A DNA stretch of 64,000 nt from Sorangium cellulosum (lineage in GTDB: Bacteria; Myxococcota_A; Polyangia; Polyangiales; Polyangiaceae). Both the position numbers and the translations under genes were made by a program. The first letter of the stretch is position 1, and each line of letters begins with the position of its first letter. The notes beneath the pieces were generated by a model that saw only the letters and a program-made list of their open reading frames with translations, made no database searches and was not told where the DNA came from. The stretch spans positions 186,001-250,000 of the forward strand of contig NZ_CP012673.1 in the NCBI RefSeq assembly GCF_002950945.1, in the 5' to 3' direction. Of this stretch, positions 53,963-63,007 are shown one piece after another.

Positions 53963-56900
53963 CGTAGATCCTCCCTCGCATGTTGATGAGCGACAGATCC
54001 TCCTCGTCCTCGTGCCCGGTGAACCCGATCGTCTCGCGCGGAGGCGCCGCGGCCGGTCCACCGGTCGCCCAATCGGGATTCCTGCGCTGCCCGAACGGGT
54101 CGTAGCTTCGCCGCTCGACCACCTCCCCCAGCTTGTTCGTGATCACGCCCGCGGACCCGTCGTGCCCAGGATGCAGGTAATGCTCGCCGCGCTTCTCATT
54201 GCCGGCCGCGTCGACCGCGATCGTCTTCACCGCGATCACGCCTTCCGGCCCCACCACGTGCATCTTGTGCGTCACGCCCCCCGCCGTGTGCTCGTGCCGC
54301 TCGTACAGCCCGCCCACGTACGTCGTGATCTGCGCCGGCGACACCTTGCGCGCGCGCTGCCGGTCGCCGTCGTACTCGTACGTCGTCGGCCCGTGCTCCG
54401 CCTCGATCCGGCGCGGCTTGTCGAACGCCGTGTACGTGATCGTCGCCGACGCACTGGTCGCGCCGCGCACGTCGATCGGGCGGACGGTCTGGTTGCCGTT
54501 CTCGTCGTACTCGTAGTGGTAGAGCGGCGTCACCCCGTCTCCGAGGTAGACATTCTCCAGCCGGTCCAGCTCGTCGTAATCGAACGTCTCGTTCAGCCCT
54601 TGCAGATGGTCTGTCCGGCGCTCGAGATTCCGGTTCCCGTCATACCCGTACGACAGCCGCTGCAGGGTGATCACCGGCGAGTTCAGCGGGAACAAGGGCC
54701 GCCAGCTCGTCGTGCTCTCGTCCAAGAGCCCGGTGGCCGGCACGTACTTCCGCGAGGTCGTCACCCGGTTGCCGAAGCGCTCCCGGGTGATCCGATTCGC
54801 CGCATCCGCCTCCTCCCACCTCCATAGCACACGGTTGGTTGCCGGTTCCTCCACGGCCGTCAGGTGGCCATAATCGTCATAACGGTAGACCACGGCGAAC
54901 GGCGCATCGTCGTCCACGGCGGGATACGCCACCCGGCGGAGCTCGCCCCGCGCGTTGTACACCCGCCGAATCGCGAACGACTCGCTCCCCCCTGACGGGC
55001 CGGGCAGCTCGGTGGTCTCCCTCCAAGGCCGGCCTGCCTCATCGTAGTCAACCTGCATGATGACGCCATCAGGGCTCGACATCCTCACCAGCTTGCCGAC
55101 CGCGTGCGGCCCTTCATCGTACGTCCATCGCGTCAGCCCGTCCACGTCCTGACGCACCGTCGGCCGGCCCACCTCATCGTGGCAGTACAGCGTCGTCTGC
55201 TCCTTGTTGTCCGTCTCCGACCGGACCTGCCCGAAGGCATCATAGACGAAGCTTCGCACCCCCGAATCCGGGTTCCACGCCTCCGTCACGCGCCCGTACG
55301 CGTCGACCACGTGCACGAGCTGGTCGCCCCGCGCGTCCGTGATCCGCAGAAGGCTGCCGAACGGCCCGTAGTGGTACTCCGTCGTCTCGTGGCGCGCGTC
55401 CTCCGCCTCCACCACCTGCCCTCGGCCGTTGCGGACCACGGTGCTCTGATGCGCCCGCCCGTTCGTGACCGTCGTCCTCGTCTCGGTGTACGTCATCGAG
55501 ATCGTCACGCCGTCCTGCTCGACCACCGAGGCGGGCCGCCTGCGGCGGTCGTAGGCATGCTCGGTCCACCCCGGAGGCGATTCACCGGCCCGGTACGGCA
55601 ACGCCTCGGCGCGCACGCCGCCAAATCCCCAGTAGCGCCGGCTCGTCTCGCTCACCTGCCCCCTCAACCCGTGGCGCTGCCCCCAGAACGGGCGGCCGAG
55701 CCGGTCGACCCGCGTCGCCGACGTCGCGCCCGTCGTCTCTTGTGCGTGCGCCGCGACCAGCCACTCCGCGCCCACCTTCTCGCGCGTCAGCCAGTGCGTC
55801 GTCGAGCTCCCGTCCGGGCGGTGCTCGCGTCGCAGATTGCCAAAGGCATCGTAAATCGACCACGTCGTGTGGCCGTTCGGATCGACGACCGCAGCCAGCT
55901 CACCCAGGTAGGGATGGTACTTGAAACGCGTGGTATGGCCGAGGCCGTCGCGCATGGCGTGGAGGAACGTACCGTCGGGCTCGTACGTATACACGGTCTG
56001 GCGCGTGTCCCCATGGGCGTCGACCGTCGTCGAGCGCTCGATGTTTCCATAATCATCGTAGTCGAGGCGGGTGTCGAGCCAGTGCGCCTCCTCCCAGGGG
56101 TGGCCTCTCGTGATCCGCGTCGGCAAGCCCGTCGTGGTATCGTAGATCGTCTCACCCGTGCGGACTTGAACGCCCTCGGCGCTGACATCCGTCGTCGTGA
56201 CCACGCGGCGCAGGCCGATCAGCCACGAGTCGGTGTGGTTGTCGTACGTCGCGACCGTCGTTGTCAAAGGAATCACCACGTCGACGGAGGGAGCCCATGC
56301 TCGCGTCGCCTCGATCGTCAGATTGCCAAAATCGTCCACATGCCTGTCGAAATCCGCGGCTCGATACGGAATGTTCTCACCGTTGAGCAGCTCTTCCGCG
56401 GCAAACACCCGTCCGAGCTCAAGAGGCATCCACCGCAGGCACTCCTGGTCGCTGTGCTGCCCGCGGTCCTGATAGACGAAGTGGCTCGCACCGCCGTTCG
56501 TCGCGCGCACCTTCCAGCTCGCCCGGTCTATCGACAGCCACATCCCCAACGGAGCGCTCGGATCCGGCCCGCAGCCGTCGTGGCCGAACGTGAGCGTCAG
56601 GATCGGCCTCCCCGCATGCGGATAGGTCCGGGTCGCTGCGTCGAAGGTCGTCGGCTCGTAGACCGTCCGCGTCCAGACGGCGCTCCTGCTGACAGGATGC
56701 CCGTCGACAGAGCCGCTGAGATCGTCGGTGTGAACTGTATTGCGAACGTGCGCGCGAAAGCCGAGCCACCCGCGGCCGTGTCGATCGACGAACGCGTCCT
56801 CGTACGAGTGCGCCGTGAGCCGTCGGTTCGTCGCTCCCGTCAGGCTGCCGGGCTCAGTGCTGACGTCCTCCAGATGCTGGGCCACCACGTACTTCGGCCC

Positions 56901-57419
56901 GACGAACCGCTTGCACGGATAGCTGCAAAGTGCCCCAGCGCCCGCGCGGAGGAAGTAGACAGCATCCCGATCGGTCCCGTGCTCGAGCGTCATGCTCGGG
57001 CCGTAGGAGCGGATCAACGGTGCATTGTGGATGGCGACGGTCGGTGGAGCAGACCCTCCTTGCGTCTGCCCGATCATGCCATGATCGAAGTCATTTCCGC
57101 CGTCGCGGATGCTGACGACCGCATCCGGTCTCCCGCCATGGGGAGCCCGGTGGAGCCGTACCCGAAAATTCCCGTGATGAACGGTCACCAGGTCATGAAG
57201 ACCGTCGCCGTCGACATCGGCGATCCGCGGACCTTGCCGGCTCGGCCAGGAGGTGCTCGTCGCCTCGTCAGGTGCGGGTTCGTAGGGAAGCCCGGGGTCT
57301 TCGACCACGAAGGCTCGTCCCGACGGCGCCGCCCGGAGGAGGAAGAACTTCTTGAACTTATCATCAAAGGGCCAAGCTCCCTCGAGCGACGTTACCAATA
57401 CTCGTGGGAGCCGGGCCAA
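53963..57419 (-). pseudogene. Rhs core (5' exon of split gene)
   Basis: About 1150 residues of Tc-toxin/Rhs type: an FG-GAP block (IADVDGDGLHDLVTVHHG), then tandem YD repeats (YDDYGNIERSTTV, YDAFGNLRREHRPDG, YDEAGRPWRE, YDELDRLENVYLGDG, YDPFGQRRNPDW), ending GFTGHEDEEDLSLINMRGRIY at the intron. It forms the cocoon-like shell that encloses a C-terminal toxin. At its start (57412-57419) it is one base out of frame with the SpvB part. Interrupted by a group II intron at the core boundary. Confidence 0.9.
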
Positions 57420-58500
57420 AAATCGAACTCGAAGAGATCTTTAATTCCGTCCCCATTCAGATCGATCAGGTAAATACCCGCCGTAAGAAAGTCGTATACG
57501 AAATCGCTTATCAGGAGTGATCGCGGCGAGCGAGGTATTCCCGTATTCTGGATCTCAAACCCGGTCCCCGTCGACTCGAGGACGCGCCAGTTCGGCGACA
57601 AGTCCGCCAGGAGAAGGTCGGTCTTGCCGTCTTGATTGTAGTCGATTGGGAATCCGCGCTGATAGTCGCCCACCTGGTACTCATCCACGGCGGGGGTGCT
57701 CGTCGAATACGTTTTTGGGAGATGCTCCCTCTGTGTCTCTCCCCAGCCAGCATCGACGCCGAGCGCGAAGTTCCACCGCTCGATGTCAGGGTAGACGACA
57801 TCGTCCCTTCCGTCCCCGTTCATGTCCATCACGACGACTTGGGAGGCAAGGTACTCATCGGCCTTCGGTGTGATAGCCGTCGTGTCGATGCCCCCTTCGA
57901 ATCCTGCCTCTGCCTCGGACCATCCGAACCGCGTCGGGCGCTTGCACACACCCGCCGTGCACTCGGTGACGGCCTCCAGAAGGCTGTGGCCGCTGCCTTT
58001 GCTCTGGGTGTACGTGAGATCGTAGCGGCGAAACAACGTGGAACCGGGATCCGCGGTGACCTTGATCTGCCGCAGGCGCCGTTGCACCGTCGTCTCCAGC
58101 CCGTGCGTGTACCGCGTCAGCACGTCGGGGCGCGCCTCGTACTCGAACTGAACGCTTCTGCTGTGAGGAACCCCGAGCACATGGCCGCCGTAGCGGATCT
58201 CCTTCGGGTAGTGCTCGACCGTACCGCCCTCGACCGAGATCCTCTCGTACTCGATCTCCATGGAGTCGCCGACGCGGTCGTGAACAGCCCGCAGCGCCCA
58301 GCTCCGCGCAACGTCGCCCGTGAGCACCTTCGCGCTGGAGGTACTGCCCCCGTACGTGAGCTTCAGCCCGCTCTTGGTGTAAACGGTGAACGAATCTGGC
58401 CCGGTGTACCGGTTCGGCTGGTTCGACCCGCCATGGGACACGACCTTCACGAACGTGTCTGGGGAGGTTCGGTACTCGGTTCCGTTTGCCCGCGCCTGAG
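57392..58500 (-). pseudogene. SpvB/TcdB-like N-terminal part of the Rhs protein
   Basis: From NGTEYRTSPDTFVKVVSHGG to FEFDFWPG: SpvB-type region (PDSFTVYTKSGLKLTYGG, RSWALRAVHDRVGDSMEIEY) and at least three FG-GAP calcium-type repeats (DMNGDGRDDVVYPD, YNQDGKTDLLLAD, DLNGDGIKDLFEF). Upstream of about 58495 the frame is Arg-rich and unrelated, so signal peptide and start are missing. It runs into a stop at 57392 because of a T-run length change; six Ts would continue into the Rhs core. Confidence 0.85.
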
Positions 58501-58606
58501 CGCTCCGGCAATCGCGGCCGCAGGATGGTGCCGATGTAGCCGCTCCGCAGAGCGCGTTCCGAAGCGTGCTTGTGGAAGGCGGCCCCGTGCGTAGAGTCGC
58601 GGTGCG

Positions 58607-59146
58607 ATGACGAAGCGACGGAGCGGGGAGGAGGGAGTCGAAGTCCCGAGCCTGACGACGGCGGTGCTGAAGCTGTCCGCGCCGCATGTCGCGTGGCAAG
58701 GCCGCGAGGACGCCCCCGCCCGCGCGAAGGGGCGCCCGCGTCGCGCGGCCGGGCAGCAAGAGGGCGCGGGAGCAGCCGACACCGCAGGCGTGCGGCGCCG
58801 CAAGAGCGAGCCGTCCGCGGAGGAGGTGGACGGACAGCGGCCGACCCCGGGCGCGGACAAGCAGCGCCGAAGCGAAGCGACCCGAAGGCGCCCCACCAGG
58901 ACGAGCTCGACGGTGACCGGGCGAAGCGACGACAGCACCGGCTCGACGAGCCGACGCCCCTCGCCGCGGAAAGGACGCGCGCCTGGCTCGGCCGCTCCGG
59001 ACGCGACGAGCGCTGTGGGCGCGACCGAAGCGGGCGACGCGGCGCGATCAGCGGTCGCGCAAGGCGAGCCGCGAGCCGGTGATCCGAGCCAGATCCTGGT
59101 ACTTGAGCCGACGTCCTCGAGTGCCCAACTTGCAAGGGGCGGATGA
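58607..59146 (+). CDS. Hypothetical Arg/Pro/Ser-rich protein, doubtful
   Basis: An ATG at 58607 opens a 179-codon frame. The first 45 codons (VEVPSLTTAVLKLSAPHVAWQ) look protein-like, the remainder is disordered and basic. The 3' end runs into an IS91 fragment. It may be a truncated real gene or a chance frame. Confidence 0.3.
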   Translation: MTKRRSGEEGVEVPSLTTAVLKLSAPHVAWQGREDAPARAKGRPRRAAGQQEGAGAADTAGVRRRKSEPSAEEVDGQRPTPGADKQRRSEATRRRPTRTSSTVTGRSDDSTGSTSRRPSPRKGRAPGSAAPDATSAVGATEAGDAARSAVAQGEPRAGDPSQILVLEPTSSSAQLARGG

Positions 59147-59163
59147 AGCTCGTCGCCATGGTG
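59107..59163 (+). repeat. IS91 transposase fragment
   Basis: ACGTCCTCGAGTGCCCAACT and following bases match 31590-31638 almost exactly (VLECPTCKGRMKLVAMV zinc-ribbon block), then diverge. Fourth scattered piece of the same transposase. Confidence 0.88.
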
Positions 59164-59298
59164 ACCGAGCCAAGGAACATGGGTGTAGATCTCACACTGA
59201 CACGAAATCATTGAAGTTTTCTGGGCGGTCAGATCCGTGCGGTGACAGAAATCTCGGAGGCATGAGAAAATGTCGCGGCTGTTCGGAACTGATATGGC

Positions 59299-60423
59299 AT
59301 GGCCAAACGATCGACGGTGACGGCGGTACCTGAGACACCTGCGAAGACGAAGGGCAGGGCGCTCGAGCGTCTCAAGGAGCTGCTCGAAGAGCGCCAAGGC
59401 AAGCCGCTGGTAGACGACTTCGGCTCCTTCGAGCGCGAGCTGCGCGGGAGGATGGCAGAGATCGAGCGAGACGTGCTCGCCGAGGAGCTGCAGCGGTTCG
59501 ACATCAACGCGCCGGTGGTGCTGATCGACGACGTACCGCATCGGCGGGTGCTCCGCTGCGAGGAGACGTACATGTCGGCGGCTGGACCGGTGCGGGTCGA
59601 GCGGACGCTCTACTCGACGAGACGCGACGGCGAGCGCGCGGTCAGCGCGCTGGAGCTGCGGGCGGGCATCGTCGAGAAGCACTGGACGCCGCTGGCTGCG
59701 GAGCAGGCGGTGTTCATGGTGTCGCTCATGACGCCCCAAGAGACCGAGACGCTGTGCGCGAAACTCGGCCAGATGCAGCCGTCGAAGAGCAGTCTCGATC
59801 GGCTCCCGAAGCAACTCAGCCGGGAATGGGAAGCGAAACGCGAGGCGTTCGAGCAGCAACTCCGTGCCGACGACCTCGTACCCGTGGAGGCCGCGACCGT
59901 GGCGGTCTCACTCGACGGAGTGCTGGTGCCGATGCGCGACCCTCGACGGCAGGTGACCGAAGTTCCCTTCCGGCGCAGCGATTGGCCGGAGGGTGTCCGC
60001 GTCATCGCCGTGCGGACACGAGACCGGGAGAACGGCAAGCAGATCTACCTCTGGGAGGGGCTTGACTACACGGTGCAGGTCTTCTTGACCAACGAGCCGG
60101 TCGAAGCGCCGGAAGACGTCGCGGCACGCTACGACCTGCGCGCCGGCATCGAGCCGCTCATCGGCGATCTCAAGCATGGGTGGGGATGCGGCGGTGTACC
60201 GAGCCATAGCTTCAACGCCAACCATGCCGCGCTGCTGGTGAAGCTGCTGACCGCCAACCTGATGCGCCGGTATGTGCTGGACCATGTTCCGCACCTCGCG
60301 AGCTGGCGAACGCCGTGGCTGCGGCGCGCGCTGATCCTCGTGCGGGGAAGGTCGGCCCGCTCCAGTCGGCGCACGAAGCTGCACGTGCCCGAGCGCTCAC
60401 AGCTCGCCCGCTGGCTGAATTGA
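59299..60423 (+). CDS. Chimeric transposase: ISKra4 N-part fused to IS1380 C-part
   Basis: 374 residues in one uninterrupted frame. Residues about 1-210 follow ISKra4-type transposases: RVLRCEETYMSAAGPVRVER, ALELRAGIVEKHWTPLAAEQ, SLDRLPKQLSREWEAKRE and VSLDGVLVPM. From about residue 220 it follows IS1380: VRVIAVRTRDRENGKQIYLW, YTVQVFLTNEP, YDLRAGIEPLIGDLKHGW (catalytic Glu), HAALLVKLLTANLMRRYV, ending in the same HLASWRTPWLRRALIL tail as the remnant at 37 kb. The catalytic set is mixed, so activity is doubtful. Confidence 0.8.
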   Translation: MAKRSTVTAVPETPAKTKGRALERLKELLEERQGKPLVDDFGSFERELRGRMAEIERDVLAEELQRFDINAPVVLIDDVPHRRVLRCEETYMSAAGPVRVERTLYSTRRDGERAVSALELRAGIVEKHWTPLAAEQAVFMVSLMTPQETETLCAKLGQMQPSKSSLDRLPKQLSREWEAKREAFEQQLRADDLVPVEAATVAVSLDGVLVPMRDPRRQVTEVPFRRSDWPEGVRVIAVRTRDRENGKQIYLWEGLDYTVQVFLTNEPVEAPEDVAARYDLRAGIEPLIGDLKHGWGCGGVPSHSFNANHAALLVKLLTANLMRRYVLDHVPHLASWRTPWLRRALILVRGRSARSSRRTKLHVPERSQLARWLN

Positions 60424-60475
60424 GCCCGGAACCAGCCGATATTGTGGTGGGGGGTAAGGGGGGCGTGTGCCTTCG
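60424..60475 (+). mobile_element. Right end of the IS1380-type element
   Basis: Matches the end at 36985-37034 in inverse orientation, through GGGGGTAAGGGGGGCGTGTG to CCTTCG, with about ten differences just after the stop codon. Confidence 0.75.
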
Positions 60476-60950
60476 TGACGCTCTGGGCGCGCGCAATTGT
60501 AATGAATGTCGCATTCTTCGCCGGAATGCCGTTCGCTCGTCACCCTCGGCCCACCCCGCGCACCCCGGGCGCGAAATCCACGCTCAGTCGGCAGGATCGT
60601 ACCGGCACAGGACGGACCCGCGCGGCCGAGGCGCGGGCCAAGGGCAGCTTGGCCACGGCGGGATCCAGCCCGCTCGGCGGCGGCGAGCCCGTCGAGCCCG
60701 AGGCGATCGTCCTGGACCACGCGCGCGGCCCCCTGACGCGCGGGCGGCGGAGGGACGAGGCAGGCCCGCGATCCGGCTCCGCGCCCCCGGCGGCGGGCGA
60801 CCACGATTTTTTCGTGAAGGATCCCGTATCCGGCGGCATCCACGGAGCGAGCGGGCGCCGTCTGCATGAGTCCGTCCGCTGGTGCACATGGCAAGCGCGC
60901 GAGTCGAGCGATTCGCGCCGCGCGGGCGCGCCCTCAATGCGTGCGCAGGG
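60476..60950. other. Intergenic region, no gene recognised
   Basis: 475 bases between the IS1380 end and the next lipoprotein gene. Several open frames are present but with no start signals or family resemblance. It should hold the promoter for the two secreted proteins downstream. Confidence 0.4.
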
Positions 60951-62981
60951 ATGAACATGACTGGAATGATCCACCACAGATCACACGGGTTGCTGGGTCA
61001 AGCAGGTCTGCTGCTGGCGTGCTGGGCGCTGGGCTGGGTGCCTGGTTGCACCAGCGAGGTGCAGTGGGAGGACAGTGAGGCGGTCGCGGACACGTCCGCG
61101 CCGGCGACCATCGCCGCGAACGTGACCGAGGTCATCGTCTACGACAATCCGGACCTCATCGACGACCTGCCGCGCGAGGTGCCGGTCGTCGTCAGCTTCA
61201 AGGACAACAAGCCGAACGTCGTGTTCCAGATCGGCTGCGGCTCGAATTACGGGCCGATCCTGGAGGGCTTCGGGTACCCGCGGACGCTCGATCTCAACCA
61301 GGCCGCGTTCTACGACTCGTTCGACTCGATGCAGATGCAGCTCGAGCGCGACGCGGGCGGGCCGGTCCCCATCCATACGCTGCGCTGCGACGCCGATCCC
61401 AACGTCACGCGCCAGCAGATCTTCCAGGTCTACCGCCGCGTCGACGCCGATCTGGGGAAGGGCGAGTCCGAGTACTACCTCCGGCTCCGCGACGACCCAG
61501 GGACGATCTACACCGTCGGCTGCAGCAACGTGCTGTCGGCGCTCTCGTGGACGAGGGCGGACGGCAGCAACCTCGAGCAGGTGAGCATCCCCATCAACCG
61601 CGCCGTCCTCGATGTCTGGAACGCGCAGGGGATCGCCACGCGGGATATCAACTGCCACACGAGCACCGGGAAGGCGCTCCCGCGGGCCCGCCGCGATCTC
61701 CCGCAGCAGACGGCCGAGACGAGTTACACCGCCGAGGCGGAGCTCTACCTGGTCCGCTATTCCTTCACCGGGATCAGGACGCGCGTGACGCCCTACCTCA
61801 TCGCCGGCGGGAAGGGCTACGCGATCGACTGCGGCTCGAACGCAGACATGATGAAGCGGGCGTTCGGCTTCGACCCCGCGGCGACGCTCGAGGAGCTCTC
61901 GACGAGCGACCCGCGCTTCACCGCCTCGGATCCTGACCGGCAGCCGCACCTCGCGTGCGACAGCAGCGTGAAGATCTTCCAGACCGCCGATCAGTCGCCC
62001 TCGGCGCGCTATTTCCAGCTCGACGGCGGCAAGGCGCTGGTTCGCTTCACGTGCCCGACGGCCGCGAATTTCTTCGCTGAAGGGGCGCCGGCGGCGCAGT
62101 CGGTCCCGAGGGCGGCCGTGCCGTACCTCTTCGTCGACCCGAACGCGCCGGCCAGCACGACGCGGATTCTGGAGGTCGGGTGCTGGGGCCCCGGTCGCGC
62201 CAGGATTGCGCAGCTGTTCTTCTGGGTCTTCGGGCGGGAGCCGAACGAGCGCGAGCTCCAGGACACGATGGCGGCCTATGCGGAGTACAGCAAAACGGGC
62301 GACACGAGGGAGGCCGAGGCCAATACGATGATGTCGCGCGCCTACGCCGTCTACCTCGGGCTCGCCGACCCGCTCAACGACATCCTCGGTCGCGCCGTCG
62401 GAAACGGCAAGAGGAGCAACCCGCGCCGCACGAACCTGGACGGCGGGCGTGTCTTCGACGAGGAGCGGACGTACTTCACGAACGACATCAACGCCAACAT
62501 CGAGCAGGCGGCCCGGTATGGCCTCTACAGGTGGACGAACGAGCGCGTGACGAACGCGACGCCCGCGTCGCGCGACGAGCTCTTGGCGAGCTACGATTGG
62601 GCCTACGGGTGCTGGCAGACGCCCGTGGAGGTCGGCCCGTGCCCTGCGTCCGAGGGGATCGCGTGGTGGACCGGCGAGTTCTACGCCCCCGCGAACAAGG
62701 ACAAGGACTACACGCAACGCTCGCTCGAGGCGGAGCACGCGAGCTACCTCAAGAGGTGCTCTGACAAGGCGAACGGCTGCTTCTACGAGATCGAGAACGT
62801 GACCGATCGCGCCTGCCACAGGGCCGGCAAACCGTGCGTGGGGAGCGCCGCCTGGAGGGACTACATCGGGGAGTTGCTCCGTGGCAGCCACATCCCCGGG
62901 AACTACCTCTCCATCATCTGCGTCATAGAGCAATACGGCAGTTCCTCGCCGAATATCGCGGCCTGCCGCAGGGGGCGCTGA
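60951..62981 (+). CDS. Large secreted lipoprotein, unknown function
   Basis: 676 residues from ATG 60951; in-frame ATGs at 60957 and 60966 are alternatives, and AGGG lies just before the first. Signal peptide LLGQAGLLLACWALGWVPGC with lipobox VPGC. The mature protein is rich in paired Cys at regular spacing (FQIGCGSNYG, YTVGCSNVL, YAIDCGSNAD, LEVGCWGPG), suggesting a repeated disulphide-bearing beta domain of about 110 residues, followed by a Trp/Tyr-rich helical C-terminus. No family recognised. It ends 26 bases before a second secreted-protein gene and is probably co-transcribed. Confidence 0.8.
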   Translation: MNMTGMIHHRSHGLLGQAGLLLACWALGWVPGCTSEVQWEDSEAVADTSAPATIAANVTEVIVYDNPDLIDDLPREVPVVVSFKDNKPNVVFQIGCGSNYGPILEGFGYPRTLDLNQAAFYDSFDSMQMQLERDAGGPVPIHTLRCDADPNVTRQQIFQVYRRVDADLGKGESEYYLRLRDDPGTIYTVGCSNVLSALSWTRADGSNLEQVSIPINRAVLDVWNAQGIATRDINCHTSTGKALPRARRDLPQQTAETSYTAEAELYLVRYSFTGIRTRVTPYLIAGGKGYAIDCGSNADMMKRAFGFDPAATLEELSTSDPRFTASDPDRQPHLACDSSVKIFQTADQSPSARYFQLDGGKALVRFTCPTAANFFAEGAPAAQSVPRAAVPYLFVDPNAPASTTRILEVGCWGPGRARIAQLFFWVFGREPNERELQDTMAAYAEYSKTGDTREAEANTMMSRAYAVYLGLADPLNDILGRAVGNGKRSNPRRTNLDGGRVFDEERTYFTNDINANIEQAARYGLYRWTNERVTNATPASRDELLASYDWAYGCWQTPVEVGPCPASEGIAWWTGEFYAPANKDKDYTQRSLEAEHASYLKRCSDKANGCFYEIENVTDRACHRAGKPCVGSAAWRDYIGELLRGSHIPGNYLSIICVIEQYGSSSPNIAACRRGR

Positions 62982-63007
62982 GCGGCCGCGCCGACGGGAG
63001 TGACACC

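Noticed and set aside
57388..57420. Programmed ribosomal frameshift in the Rhs gene
   Set aside because: No recognisable slippery heptamer with downstream structure; the T-run and surrounding decay fit mutation or sequencing error better.
60476..60950. Coding frames on both strands before the final lipoprotein
   Set aside because: Composition-driven frames with no start site, motif or conserved neighbourhood.
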